Origin: Gemmatimonadota bacterium
GTDB lineage: Bacteria; Gemmatimonadota; Gemmatimonadetes; Longimicrobiales; Gaopeijiaceae
Length of the DNA: 64,000 nucleotides
Direction: 5' to 3'
NCBI GenBank assembly: GCA_016209885.1
Contig: JACQVF010000107.1
Coordinates: 1-64,000, forward strand
A program made the translations under genes and the position numbers. Position 1 is the first letter of the stretch. Each line of letters begins with the position of its first letter. Positions 50,685 through 60,298 of the stretch are shown here, one piece after another. The notes beneath the pieces were generated by a model. That model searched no databases. It was not told the DNA's origin and saw only the letters and a program-made list of their open reading frames with translations.

Positions 50685-53636
50685 TCAGCGATCTGTTAGG
50701 ACCACAGTTCGTTCGCGGTCGAGCGCGAGCTGCACGCGCACGCCCGACCGCGCGCCCACGCGAATCGGCTCGAGCCGCGCGCCACGATCGTCGATGGTCA
50801 CTGCGTCGATGGCATCGGCGGGAATCGTGGGCTCGAAGATCAGCGTGAGCGGAAGCGCGCCGGCGGTCTGCTCGATGGCAAAGGTATGGCGCCGCCCGGC
50901 GCGGTGGTAGCGGACCGCGACGTGCGAATCACCGACGCGCACGTTCGTGACCTCCACGTGTCCCCAGGCGCGCGGAAACTGGGGCCCAATGCGTACGCGC
51001 CCGTACGGCGCGTCGGGGATAAGGCCGAGCATTCCGTAGACGAGGGGCACCACCACCATCGCCGCGGACCAGGCCTGATCCGGGCACACCCCGATCCCCC
51101 GGCACCGCCGCCCGTGAAGCACCTCGTCCCACGCGCCTCGTTCCCCCTGGAAGGCGATGGCTACGTTGGACATCCAGTGCCGGAACGCGGCCTCCGCGCG
51201 CCCGGCCCGGTACTCCGCCCACGCGACCCAGCCCGTGAAGAGTGGCCAGATTGAGCCGCCGTGATACGCGGCGGGATCGTAGCCCGGCTCCGTGACCGGG
51301 AGGAAGCGCACGCCGCACGGAGCGGAGAACGCACGGGCGGACACGGCGTCCAGCCAGGGTGCGGCCCTCGCCGGATCGATGACGCCCAGGAGGAGCGGCA
51401 CCGCCTGCAACGCCGTCTGCGTCCAGTTCACGCGACCCTGCGAGGTGACCTGCAGGCCGTACAGGCGGCGGGCGGGATCGTAGAACCGACGCTCGACAGC
51501 TTCGCGCGCACGCGCGGCGCGGCCACGCAGGTCGAGCGCCCACCCTTTCTCGCCAACCGCCTCCACGGCGCCTGCCAGAAGGTCGAGCGCCGCAGCCCAG
51601 ATGCTCGCGTTGTAGATCGTGATGTGACCGCCGCCGAGAGGACCGAGCTCGATCCAGCCGTGTCCGACCCCCGTGTTCGTGACGAGCCCGTCCTCGGAGA
51701 GCGTCGACTCGCAGAACTCGAGCGCGCTGCCGATGTGCTCCCGCTCCCGGCGGAGTGTCCCGGTGTCCCCTGTCCAGAGCACATACCACCCGGCCAGGAG
51801 CAGGTAGAGCGGCGTCGAGTCCGCGGCGTCGTAGTGCACGACGCCACTCGTCGTACACTCGTGCAGGATCTTGCCCGTGATGTCCTGGTGGCGGCCCAGG
51901 AACTCGAGGACGTCGCGGGCGAGCCCGAACTGCCCGGCGGCCAGGCAGCCGAGCGCGGTCCATACGGCGTCGCGTCCGAGGTACCACGCATACCCGGGGC
52001 GGCCGTCGCCCCAACCTTCCCGGGAGCGCGCGTATCCCGCCACCAGCGAGCGGCCCACGCGCGGCGTCTCGACCAGGAAGCTGTCCATGCGATACTTGGC
52101 CCATTCCACGGCGTCCCCGGGCCGCGGATCGGGCGCGCTCAAGGCGAGGCCTTCGGCCTGCCGGATCGCCGCGACCTCCACGCGGCGCACGACTTCGGCG
52201 CCCAGGTGGCGAAGGCCGTCGAACGTGGCTTCGAGGGCGCGCCACCCCTCGGTGCTGCCCACCGCCACGAAGCGCAGTCGCTCACCCGGCGTGAGGCGGA
52301 AACGCGCCCGCAGCCGCAGGACCGGGTGCTCTTCCGTCGTCTCGTCCCCGACCTCCCAGCGCTGCGGGCGGGCGGAGAAGGCGAAGGCCGCTACGTCGTC
52401 CGGTTGGCGAGCCGCCACGCTCGCCGCGTGGCCGTGAACGCGGTAGCGCAGCGGTCCCAGCGCGCCCTCCGGATACGGCCACATGAGCCGCAGGTCCGTG
52501 CTCCAGGAGACCGTGAGCTCCACAGGCGCGGCGGCGGTCCACTCCATGACGATCGCCGGAAGCTCCTGCGGCACCAGGATCGTCTCGCGGAGCGCCGTGC
52601 CCCGTAGGTCGAGCTCGCGCATCAGGAACCCTGGCGCCAGGCGCACCCGGAGAGCCGCCGCGCCCTCCACTCGGAGCGTTCTGGCCACGCGCAACGGGTG
52701 CGCCCAGACTTCGGCGGCGCCTTCGCCCTCGTCCCCGGCCACCATGACTCGGCGGCCGCAGAGCGTGAAGGGGCGGCCCGGCTCGGCTCGGCCGGCGAGC
52801 TCGAACGGCATCCCCTCGGGCTGGAGCGCCGCGCGCAGGCTCGGCGGTTCCAGGACGGGCAGCTCGCCATCGGCGCGCACTTCCGTGCCCGGTGGCAACC
52901 AGTGGTGGACGCGCGTCGAGCTCTCGAGCCGGCCGGCGCCGTAGGCGAGGGCCGCGGTGGCAAGGGCTTCGAGGTGAGGACGGTGTCGCGCGTCCAACGC
53001 CGCGAAATAGAAGTACGCGCCCAGGCAAAGGATCGGCTTGTCACCACCCAGGTACTCCCACAGGGTGGCGCGCCGGTGATTGATCTGGATGTAGGCGCGC
53101 TCCACGGCCACCACCTGGCCGAGCCGCGGCCGCACGGCGCTGCCCCACGTGACGCGCGTGTACGCCTCGCCGTCGCGAGGCGCCCAAGTGTAGACCGCGT
53201 TGCCCAGCCCGGCGAGCACCGGGTGCGAGCGGAACGCCGCGTGCCCGCGGAGGCGTGGCCCCCCCGCGAACGGGGGAAAGCGATGGAGGTCGTCCGTCTC
53301 GTCGCTCCATAAATGGCGGCCGGCCTCGTTCGGCTCGATCTCGTCGAGCTCGAGCTCAGGAGCGAGTGCCGTGGCGCCCAGGCTGAGGAGGAGGCCACCG
53401 CCGGCGGCGATGTGGGAACGGAGCGCTATGCGCGCCCGGTCCGGCAGCCGCGGGCGCGGCTCCACGGTGTGAATCCAGACCAGAGCGGTGCGGGGGAGAG
53501 CGCCCGGACGCAGCGCCGAGAGGGTGGTCTCGATCGGGTCCACGCCGCTCACTGTGCCGAGCCAGGCGTACGCCGCCCGCTCCTCCGCGCTGATCCCCGC
53601 ACGCACGAAGACGACGGTCAGCCCGCGAAGGCGCAT
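50685..53636 (-). CDS. Six-hairpin glycosidase-like protein with unusual N-terminal region
   Basis: The 983-residue protein starts at ATG 53636 (GGAG 7 nt upstream). The first 230 residues resemble a GATase-like alpha/beta domain (LTVVFVRAGISAEERAAYAW, HIAAGGGLLLSLGATALAPE). A beta-sandwich follows (about 290-480). From about 520 to 900 there is an (alpha/alpha)6 toroid like MGH1, GH63 and amylo-alpha-1,6-glucosidases (GYAWYLGRDAVWTALGCLAA, YDAADSTPLYLLLAGWYVLW, GGHITIYNASIWAAALDLLA, YHGGSIWPLFTGWVAWAEYR). A C-terminal beta domain closes it. No signal peptide is visible, so it probably acts in the cytoplasm on an oligosaccharide or storage glucan. The upstream 297-bp gap has no gene. Confidence 0.82.
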   Translation of the reverse strand: MRLRGLTVVFVRAGISAEERAAYAWLGTVSGVDPIETTLSALRPGALPRTALVWIHTVEPRPRLPDRARIALRSHIAAGGGLLLSLGATALAPELELDEIEPNEAGRHLWSDETDDLHRFPPFAGGPRLRGHAAFRSHPVLAGLGNAVYTWAPRDGEAYTRVTWGSAVRPRLGQVVAVERAYIQINHRRATLWEYLGGDKPILCLGAYFYFAALDARHRPHLEALATAALAYGAGRLESSTRVHHWLPPGTEVRADGELPVLEPPSLRAALQPEGMPFELAGRAEPGRPFTLCGRRVMVAGDEGEGAAEVWAHPLRVARTLRVEGAAALRVRLAPGFLMRELDLRGTALRETILVPQELPAIVMEWTAAAPVELTVSWSTDLRLMWPYPEGALGPLRYRVHGHAASVAARQPDDVAAFAFSARPQRWEVGDETTEEHPVLRLRARFRLTPGERLRFVAVGSTEGWRALEATFDGLRHLGAEVVRRVEVAAIRQAEGLALSAPDPRPGDAVEWAKYRMDSFLVETPRVGRSLVAGYARSREGWGDGRPGYAWYLGRDAVWTALGCLAAGQFGLARDVLEFLGRHQDITGKILHECTTSGVVHYDAADSTPLYLLLAGWYVLWTGDTGTLRREREHIGSALEFCESTLSEDGLVTNTGVGHGWIELGPLGGGHITIYNASIWAAALDLLAGAVEAVGEKGWALDLRGRAARAREAVERRFYDPARRLYGLQVTSQGRVNWTQTALQAVPLLLGVIDPARAAPWLDAVSARAFSAPCGVRFLPVTEPGYDPAAYHGGSIWPLFTGWVAWAEYRAGRAEAAFRHWMSNVAIAFQGERGAWDEVLHGRRCRGIGVCPDQAWSAAMVVVPLVYGMLGLIPDAPYGRVRIGPQFPRAWGHVEVTNVRVGDSHVAVRYHRAGRRHTFAIEQTAGALPLTLIFEPTIPADAIDAVTIDDRGARLEPIRVGARSGVRVQLALDRERTVVLTDR

Positions 53637-53933
53637 GGGCGCTCCAGCGCTCCGCATAGCGGACGAGCAGCAGGTAAGACAGGTAAGAGAGGATGAGCCC
53701 TGCGTCGAGGTCGGCCGCTGGCCGTCGGCACTCGAGGCGGTCGGTGACCGGGGTGAGGGATACTCCCCACGGGCGAAGGTCCGTCGCAGATCATCGGTGG
53801 CAGCCGGACCGCGCAACGTAGCGGGCGCCCACGGGGGGTGTCCAGGGAAGGCGCATCCCTGAGGCGGCTCAATCCTACGACCGGCCCGACCTCCCGACGG
53901 ATTGCTGCCCCCGTTCCGGGTCGGTCCCGCGGG

Positions 53934-55250
53934 TCACGTCGTCGCCGGATGTGCCAGCAACCGACCCGCCACGACGCCGGAGGCGGCGGTCAGCAGCGCC
54001 ACCAGAACGATGGTCGGTCGGAACCCCACGAGATCGGCCAGGAATCCACCAAGCAGGGCCCCGCTGGGATAGCCCAGGTCACGCCAGAGGCGGTAGACCC
54101 CCACGGCGCCCGCCCGGTCCTGGGGCCGAACCAGATCACTCACTTGGGCGATGAGGGTCGGGTAGACCGCCGCCGTGCCCAGCCCCAGAAGCGCGGCCGC
54201 GAATACCCAGGCCGAGAGTTCGCTCGAGAGGGCGAACAAGGCCAGCGCCACGGCCTGGACGAACATCCCGCCGGCAATGAACGGACGGCGCCCCCAGCGG
54301 TCGGATACCGTTCCGGCCAGGAGCTGCGCCGCCGCCCACACGCCCGGGTACAGCCCCGCCAGCCAGCCGATCTCGCGCAGCCCCAGGCCGCCGGCGGCGA
54401 AGTAGAGCGGCAGGAGGCCCCACGCGACGCCGTCATTGAGGTTATTCACGAAGCCGGCTTGGTTCGCCGCAAAGAGCGGCCGGCGGCTCCAGCTCGCGTG
54501 GCGCAGCCGCTCGACGAATGACCGCGGCAGCGCGGCGGCGCCCACGGGTTCGCGACCGATCCACTCGTCGTGCTCGCGCGCCACGTGCGCCGCGGTGTCC
54601 CGAACGACGAGGGAAAGGCCGAGCCCCGAGATGGCGGCAGCCACGCCGATGAGGTATGGTGCCGGCCGCGGGCCGTACGCCGACGCCAGATAGCCGGCGC
54701 CCAGCGCCGCCAGCGAGACCGCGAGGTAGCCGGCGAACTCGTTGAGCCCCATGGCGAGCCCGCGCCGCGCCGGACCCACCAGGTCGATCTTCATGATCAC
54801 CGTTGCCGACCACGCGAGCCCCTGGTTCACCCCCAGCAGAACGTTCGCCACGTTCACCCAGGCCCATGACGGCGCCCAGGCCAGAAGGAACGGCACCGGC
54901 AGCCCGAAGAGCCAGCCCAGCAGCAGGATCCGCCGCCGTCCCACCCGCCCCGCCAGGTCCCCCGCGACCAGGTTCGCAGCCGCCTTCGTGAGCCCGAAAG
55001 GCACCAGAAAACTGAGCGTGGCGGCCGCCGAGGCAATGCCGAACTCGGACTCCGCCAGCACGGGAAGCGCCGAGCGCTCCACGCCCACCATGGCGCCCAC
55101 GAAGGCGTTCACGATCACGAGGAGCGCGAACTGCCCCGCGTTCGCCCGGAGCCCGAGGCGCACGGAACCGGGCTCCCGCACCCCCTCCGCACCCGCCCGT
55201 TGCGCGCTCCGCCGCGGGCTCGCGACCCTCCGGGACCGATCCTCAGCCAC
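53934..55250 (-). CDS. MFS transporter
   Basis: The 438-residue protein starts at GTG 55250, overlapping the MBL gene stop by 8 bp. About 12 TM segments are visible after a basic N-terminus of 38 residues. The motif GDLAGRVGRRRILLLG (loop 2-3) and GTVSDRWGRRPFIAGG (loop 8-9) are the MFS signatures. It is co-transcribed with the MBL hydrolase and follows the ArsR-rhodanese gene on the same strand, so a substrate related to sulfur or a thiol oxidation product is possible. It is not close to a drug-efflux subfamily that I can name. Confidence 0.88.
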   Translation of the reverse strand: MAEDRSRRVASPRRSAQRAGAEGVREPGSVRLGLRANAGQFALLVIVNAFVGAMVGVERSALPVLAESEFGIASAAATLSFLVPFGLTKAAANLVAGDLAGRVGRRRILLLGWLFGLPVPFLLAWAPSWAWVNVANVLLGVNQGLAWSATVIMKIDLVGPARRGLAMGLNEFAGYLAVSLAALGAGYLASAYGPRPAPYLIGVAAAISGLGLSLVVRDTAAHVAREHDEWIGREPVGAAALPRSFVERLRHASWSRRPLFAANQAGFVNNLNDGVAWGLLPLYFAAGGLGLREIGWLAGLYPGVWAAAQLLAGTVSDRWGRRPFIAGGMFVQAVALALFALSSELSAWVFAAALLGLGTAAVYPTLIAQVSDLVRPQDRAGAVGVYRLWRDLGYPSGALLGGFLADLVGFRPTIVLVALLTAASGVVAGRLLAHPATT

Positions 55251-55965
55251 CGCTCAGATTCCGGGCCTTGATCGCATGGAAGTTCTCCGGGAGCGGCGGG
55301 AGATCCCGGGTCTGGAATGCCACGAAGTCGTCCACTGCCAGCCGGACCGTGCGATTGCGCCGCCACTCCCGTCCCAGGGTCGATACCGTCTTGCCGTCCA
55401 TGCCGCGCCCGCACACCGAGCCCGCGTAGTGCCCCGGATAAACCTCGATCCACTCCGGCAGCTCCATGAGACGCTCGAGGCTCCCGTGGAGTTGCCGGGC
55501 CCGGGCGGCAAGCTCGGCGGAGCTCACCTCCTGAAGCGCTAGGTCGACCCGACCCACGTCCCCCACGAATAGCGTGTCTCCGGTCAGCAGGAACCAGTCA
55601 TCCACCAGGAACGTGAGGTGCTCGGGCGTGTGACCCGGCGTGTGAATAGCCCGGATCCGACGGTTCCCCACCTCGAGCACGCTCCCGTCCTCGAGGGTCA
55701 CGTGGTCGAAGGACACGGCGGCCCCAGGACCCAGGTACAGAGGCGTACCCGCCACCGAGGCGAGCTCGCGCGCCGCCGACACGTGGTCCGCGTGAATGTG
55801 CGTGTCGATGACTCCGGCGACCACCATGCCGTTCTCCCGCACCCGGTCCGTATAGGACGTCGGCTCACCCTGCGGGTCCACCACCACGCACTGACCCAGG
55901 GTGGGGCAGCCCACCAGATAGGACGCGCACGCCCTCTCCTCGTGTAGAACCTGCCGGAAATACAT
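55243..55965 (-). CDS. MBL-fold hydrolase, ETHE1/persulfide-dioxygenase-like
   Basis: The 240-residue protein starts at ATG 55965 with GGAGGG upstream. It has VVDPQGEP, the metal motif IDTHIHADHVSAARELA, IHTPGHTPEHLTFLVDDWFL, LTGDTLFVGDVGRVDL and YPGHYAG, matching the ETHE1/glyoxalase-II-like group (His-x-His-x-Asp-His, then His, Asp, His). ETHE1 enzymes oxidise glutathione persulfide to sulfite. The neighbouring ArsR-rhodanese regulator supports a sulfane-sulfur function, but the sequence alone does not separate it from other MBL hydrolases. Confidence 0.85.
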   Translation of the reverse strand: MYFRQVLHEERACASYLVGCPTLGQCVVVDPQGEPTSYTDRVRENGMVVAGVIDTHIHADHVSAARELASVAGTPLYLGPGAAVSFDHVTLEDGSVLEVGNRRIRAIHTPGHTPEHLTFLVDDWFLLTGDTLFVGDVGRVDLALQEVSSAELAARARQLHGSLERLMELPEWIEVYPGHYAGSVCGRGMDGKTVSTLGREWRRNRTVRLAVDDFVAFQTRDLPPLPENFHAIKARNLSGG

Positions 55966-56028
55966 GGCCGCTTCCCTCCGGTGGGATGAATAGCTGCCCG
56001 TCCGCGTGATAGATCGGGGCTGACAGAT

Positions 56029-56056
56029 TTTTATTCAATAGAATAATTGAATAAAA
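56029..56056. promoter_or_regulatory. AT-rich 11-bp palindrome before the MBL-MFS genes (operator 1)
   Basis: TTTTATTCAAT and ATTGAATAAAA form a perfect 11-bp dyad around AGAATA. It is the strongest AT-rich palindrome in a GC-rich window and lies 64 bp upstream of the MBL ATG. A related ATTCAA/TTGAA motif precedes the ArsR-rhodanese gene, so it is the likely binding site of that regulator. Confidence 0.7.
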
Positions 56057-56066
56057 TCACGATGTA

Positions 56067-56092
56067 AACAGCCACCGGGAACAGCCACCGGG
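56067..56092. repeat. 13-bp direct repeat beside operator 1
   Basis: AACAGCCACCGGG occurs twice in tandem, followed by a partial AACAG. It sits between the operator and the end of the regulator gene. No function is evident. Confidence 0.85.
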
Positions 56093-56224
56093 AACAGGGC
56101 CTGCTGGCAACGGCCACCTGGGACAGCGACGGAAGCCGAGAACACAAACCAGAAGCCAAACTGGCCAGGAGGCTGGGACTGGCCGGAGCGCAGGGGCGTC
56201 CGGGGGCGTCCCCGAAGGCAGCAG

Positions 56225-56923
56225 TCAGCGGGGGGGCGAGGCGTCGGGAAGCTCACCGGTAGCCACGGGGAGGCCGGCGGCGCGCCAGTCGGGGAGGCCG
56301 TCCTTCAGGCGGCGGGCGGAGAAGCCGTGGGCCCTGAGGAGGGCCACGGCCTCGTCGGCGAACACGCAATAACGCCCGCGGCAGTAAGCGACGACGTCGG
56401 CATCGGCTGGGAGCTGGCCGAGGTAGTCCTCCAGCCTGCTCACGGGGACTGACCGGGCGCCCGGGATGTGGGCGGCGAGGTATTCGTCCTCCGGGCGGAC
56501 ATCGAGGACTACCACTTTTCCCTCTCGCGTGCGCTGGAGGAGCTCCTCGGCGCCCAAGGCCTCGAGCTTGTCGCGGTCGCCCAGGTATGTGGAGACCACC
56601 CGATCCAGCTCCGCCAGTCGCTCTTCTGCCAGGTCACGAATGACCTGGAGCGCCCGGTAGACGAACTCGTCCGCCATCCGGTAGTACGCGTACACGCTCT
56701 CGCGCCGCACTTCTACGAGCCCTGCGTGGCGCAGTGCCTGGAGGTGCTGGGACGTGTTCGCCACCGACATCCCGGTCTCCCAGGCGAGCTCTTCCACGGT
56801 GCGCTCGGACTGGGCCAGGAGATCGAGGAGCTCCAGCCGCCGCGCGTTTGCCAGCGCCTTGGCAATGCGGCCAAATAGCTGGAAGAGCTTGGACTTGAAC
56901 ATGCGGTGCTGTACTGGGTCCAT
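56225..56923 (-). CDS. ArsR-family regulator fused to a rhodanese domain
   Basis: The 232-residue protein combines a winged-helix ArsR domain (1-110: IAKALANARRLELLDLLAQS, VEELAWETGMSVANTSQHLQ, ALRHAGLVEVRRESVYAYYR) with a rhodanese domain (125-220: GKVVVLDVRPEDEYLAAHIP, GARSVPVSRL, DVVAYCRGRYCVFADEAVAL). The rhodanese active-site Cys in A-Y-C-R-G-R-Y-C is present with a second Cys 5 positions later. No metal-binding CVC motif occurs in the ArsR domain. It should sense sulfane sulfur or persulfide through the rhodanese Cys. It is upstream of the MBL and MFS genes in the same direction, and an AT-rich dyad overlaps its start region. Confidence 0.9.
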   Translation of the reverse strand: MDPVQHRMFKSKLFQLFGRIAKALANARRLELLDLLAQSERTVEELAWETGMSVANTSQHLQALRHAGLVEVRRESVYAYYRMADEFVYRALQVIRDLAEERLAELDRVVSTYLGDRDKLEALGAEELLQRTREGKVVVLDVRPEDEYLAAHIPGARSVPVSRLEDYLGQLPADADVVAYCRGRYCVFADEAVALLRAHGFSARRLKDGLPDWRAAGLPVATGELPDASPPR

Positions 56924-56925
56924 GA

Positions 56926-56943
56926 TTCAATAAATTGCTTGAA
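56926..56943. promoter_or_regulatory. AT-rich dyad at the ArsR-rhodanese start (operator 2)
   Basis: TTCAA and TTGAA are inverted around TAAATTGC, with a nested CAAT/ATTG pair, 2 bp upstream of the regulator ATG on the minus strand. It shares ATTCAAT with operator 1, which suggests autorepression. Confidence 0.6.
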
Positions 56944-57139
56944 CCTGTACCACCCTGTCAAGGCGGGGGGCAGGGGCGGGCGAAGGCGGGCCAGAAGCGG
57001 GCTCTCGGCGGCGGCAAGAACGCTCGCCGCCTTCCCTGACCTTCCGGGACCTCCGCGCAGCGGTGCTTGCCGCCCGCTTCGAGGCGGCGCATGATTGGAA
57101 GTCGAAGGTACTTCCTTTCCATACCGCCGGGGGTGGAGC

Positions 57140-60100
57140 ATGGGTCAGGGGATTTATGGTCAAGGTGCGGTGTCGGCGGCTCATCGCCTGCTTCGCGTCC
57201 TGCTGCTGCCATTCCTTCTCGTAGCGCTCGGCGGGCTCGTCGTGCAGCACGGTGAGGCGCACGCGCAGGGATCCGTTGTCTATGACCCTTCGCTCTATCA
57301 GGCGCTGCGTTATCGGCTCGTGGGACCCGAGCGCGGCGGCCGCTCGACCGCGGTGGCCGGCGTGAGCGGCGAGCGCGGCACCTTCTACATGGGTGCCACG
57401 GGAGGGGGCGTCTGGAAGACGACCGATGGAGGAGAGAGCTGGTTCAACGTGAGCGACGGGTTCTTCGAGGCCGGCTCGATCGGGGCCGTCGCGGTGGCCG
57501 AGTCTGATCCCAACGTCGTCTACGCCGGCACCGGCACGGCGTGTCCGCGCACCATCGTCTCGGTCGGCGTGGGCGTGTACAGGTCAACGGACGCAGGGAA
57601 GAGCTGGCAGCACGCGGGTCTGCGCGACGCGGGCCAGATCGGGCGCATTCGCGTGCATCCGACCGACCCCGAGGTGGTCTACGTGGCGGCGCTGGGGCAC
57701 ATCTTCGGGCGCAACGTGGAGCGCGGCGTGTTTCGCTCGAAGAACGGAGGCAGGAGCTGGGAGAAGGTCCTCTTCATCAGTGACTCGGTCGGGGTCTTCG
57801 ATCTCGCGATGGATCCGACGAACCCGCGGATTCTCTATGCGGCGGCGTGGCGGGTCGAGCGCAAGCCGTGGGTCATCATCAGTGGCCCGGGCGGCGGGAT
57901 CTACAAGACCACCGACGGTGGCGATACGTGGGTGAAGCTGACGAACGGTCTGCCGGACGGCCCGATCGGCAAGGTTGCCGTCACCGTTTCAGCGGCCAGC
58001 CCGAACCGGGTCTGGGCGATCGTCGAGGCGGAATACAGGCAGGGCGGCGTGTTCCGGTCCGACGACGGAGGCGCGAGCTGGCGCCGGGTCAACGGCGAAC
58101 GGAGGCTCCTGCAGCGTCCATGGTACTACATCCACATTTTCGCCGACCCGGTGGACGAGAACACGGTGTACGTTCTCAACACCGCGCTTTACAAGTCGGT
58201 GGACGGCGGGCGGACGTTCCCCGAGACGCTCCGCGGCACGCACGGTGACTTCCATGACCTGTGGCTTGACCCCGCGGACCCCCAGGTCATGATCACCGCG
58301 AACGACGGCGGCGCGGCCGTCTCGTACAACGGCGGAAGGTCCTGGTCGACCCAGCTCAACCAGCCCACCGCTGAGATCTACCGGGTCGCCGTGGACCACC
58401 AGTTCCCCTACCGGGTCTACGGCGCGCAGCAGGACAACAGCACGATCTCGTTGCCCAGCCGCGAGCTGTTCGGGATCACGCCTACGGAGCACTGGTACTC
58501 TGTGGCGGGCTGCGAGAGCGGGCACATCGCGGTTCATCCGAGGGATCCCCGCGTCGTCTACGGCACGTGCTACCGCGGCCTGCTGGAGCGGTACGACCGC
58601 GCGACCGGAGAGCGGCGCAACATCATGGTCTACCCGGAGGACGGCTGGGGGCACGCGCCGCGCGACCTCCGCTACCGCTTCCAGTGGAACAGCCCGGTGC
58701 GCGTGTCGCCTCACGACCCGAGCACGATCTACCACACGTCGAACTACGTGCACCGCTCGACGGACGAGGGGCAGACGTGGGAGGTCGTGAGCCCCGACCT
58801 GACCCGCGACGACGAGAGCAAGCAGGACCACGGCGGCGGGCCCATCACGCGCGACTCCGGGAGCAACGAGACCTACGGCGACATCTTCGCCTTCGAGGTC
58901 TCGCCGTTCGAGGAAGGGGTGCTCTGGGCCGGCAGCGACGATGGGCTCGTGCACCTCTCGCGCGACAACGGGAAGACCTGGCGCAACGTCACCTCCAAGG
59001 GCATGCCGGAGTGGGGCACCGTCAACGCCATCGAGGTCTCGGCGCACGGCCGCGGGCGCGCGTTCATCGCGGTGTACCGTTACAAGCTCGACGACTTCAA
59101 GCCGTACATCTTCCGCACCACCGACTATGGCGAGAGCTGGCAGCTTCTGACGGACGGCACGAACGGCATCCCGGCGAACCATCCGGTGCGCGTCGTGCGC
59201 GAGGACCCGGAACGCCAGGGGCTGCTGTACGCCGGCACCGAGTTCGGCATGTTCGTGTCCTTCGACGACGGGAGGCGCTGGCAGAGCCTGCAGCTCAACC
59301 TGCCGGTCACGCCCGTCACGGACCTGGCTGTTCACGAAAAGGAGCTGGTGGTCTCCACGCAGGGTCGCTCGATCTGGATCCTCGATGACCTGACGCCGCT
59401 CCACCAGCTCGGCGCCGAGGTGCCCTCCGCGCGCGCCCACCTGTTCAAGCCGCGCGCGGCGCACCGGATGGCGGGTGGCGCGGGGCCCGCGGCCGGCGGC
59501 GCGCAGATCTTCTACACCCTGGCCGAGCAGCCGGAGGGCGAGGCCACGCTCGAGATCCTGGATGGCTCGGGCAAGCGGGTGCGGCGCTTCACTTCGAAGC
59601 GCTCGACAGACGCGACGGGCGAGGAGGCTCGGCTGCCGGCGGAGGCCGGCCTCAACCGGCTCGAGTGGGACCTGCGCTACCCCGGGCCGCGGGTGCTGCC
59701 GGAGATCGCCCTGCGCTATGAGCTGCGCGGCCCCGCGGCGGTCCCGGGCACCTACCAGGTACGCCTCACGGTGGACGGCCAGAGCTGCACCGAGGAGCTC
59801 GAGGTGCTCAAGGATCCGCGGCTGGGGACGACGCCGGCCGACTTCCAGGCGCAGTTCGAGCTGCTGACTGAGATCCGCGATGCGCTCTCGCAGACGCACG
59901 ACGCGATCCGGCGGATCCGCGACCTCCGCACCCAGGTAAGCGACCTGGCCCGGCGCGGCGGCGCGAGCGACGTCTCCCGGGAGGCGGAGCGGATCACAGA
60001 GCGGCTCTCGGCCGTCGAGGAGGATCTGACCAATCCTAAGATCGAGGCGGAGCAGGACGGGTTCAACTTCACGCCCAAGCTCGATTCACAGTTCACTTTC

Positions 60101-60298
60101 ATGATCAGCCTGGTGGTGGACGGGAGCGACTCGAAGCCGACCGACTCGTCGTACGAGCGGTTCCGGGAGCTGAAGACCGAGCTCGCCGGGCACCTCGAGC
60201 GGCTCGAGGAGGTCATCCGCACCGACATCGCCAGCTTCAACACGTTGCTGCGGGACAAGGGCCTGACGGGCGTCATCGTCCCGAGGAGGGCCTCGTAG
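57140..60298 (+). CDS. Secreted BNR/Asp-box repeat protein (sortilin-like beta-propeller)
   Basis: The 1052-residue protein starts at ATG 57140 with a signal peptide (HRLLRVLLLPFLLVALGGLV, cleavage near EAHAQG). At least ten Asp-box repeats of S/T-x-D-x-G-x-x-W type follow: VWKTTDGGESW, VYRSTDAGKSW, VFRSKNGGRSW, IYKTTDGGDTW, VFRSDDGGASW, LYKSVDGGRTF, VHRSTDEGQTW, VHLSRDNGKTW, IFRTTDYGESW and FVSFDDGRRW. They form one or two propellers as in Vps10/sortilin. The C-terminal quarter (from about 770) holds a FlgD-like beta domain (RLEWDLRYPGPRVLPEIALR) and a helical end. Such proteins are abundant in Gemmatimonadota and are annotated as glycosyl hydrolases without proof. It is divergent from the ArsR-rhodanese gene. 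Confidence 0.9.
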   Translation: MGQGIYGQGAVSAAHRLLRVLLLPFLLVALGGLVVQHGEAHAQGSVVYDPSLYQALRYRLVGPERGGRSTAVAGVSGERGTFYMGATGGGVWKTTDGGESWFNVSDGFFEAGSIGAVAVAESDPNVVYAGTGTACPRTIVSVGVGVYRSTDAGKSWQHAGLRDAGQIGRIRVHPTDPEVVYVAALGHIFGRNVERGVFRSKNGGRSWEKVLFISDSVGVFDLAMDPTNPRILYAAAWRVERKPWVIISGPGGGIYKTTDGGDTWVKLTNGLPDGPIGKVAVTVSAASPNRVWAIVEAEYRQGGVFRSDDGGASWRRVNGERRLLQRPWYYIHIFADPVDENTVYVLNTALYKSVDGGRTFPETLRGTHGDFHDLWLDPADPQVMITANDGGAAVSYNGGRSWSTQLNQPTAEIYRVAVDHQFPYRVYGAQQDNSTISLPSRELFGITPTEHWYSVAGCESGHIAVHPRDPRVVYGTCYRGLLERYDRATGERRNIMVYPEDGWGHAPRDLRYRFQWNSPVRVSPHDPSTIYHTSNYVHRSTDEGQTWEVVSPDLTRDDESKQDHGGGPITRDSGSNETYGDIFAFEVSPFEEGVLWAGSDDGLVHLSRDNGKTWRNVTSKGMPEWGTVNAIEVSAHGRGRAFIAVYRYKLDDFKPYIFRTTDYGESWQLLTDGTNGIPANHPVRVVREDPERQGLLYAGTEFGMFVSFDDGRRWQSLQLNLPVTPVTDLAVHEKELVVSTQGRSIWILDDLTPLHQLGAEVPSARAHLFKPRAAHRMAGGAGPAAGGAQIFYTLAEQPEGEATLEILDGSGKRVRRFTSKRSTDATGEEARLPAEAGLNRLEWDLRYPGPRVLPEIALRYELRGPAAVPGTYQVRLTVDGQSCTEELEVLKDPRLGTTPADFQAQFELLTEIRDALSQTHDAIRRIRDLRTQVSDLARRGGASDVSREAERITERLSAVEEDLTNPKIEAEQDGFNFTPKLDSQFTFMISLVVDGSDSKPTDSSYERFRELKTELAGHLERLEEVIRTDIASFNTLLRDKGLTGVIVPRRAS

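Noticed and set aside
57989-59899. 636-codon minus-strand frame opposite the BNR-repeat gene
   Set aside because: It mirrors the codon structure of the Asp-box protein on the plus strand, is Arg/Val/Ala/Pro-rich and shows no motif.
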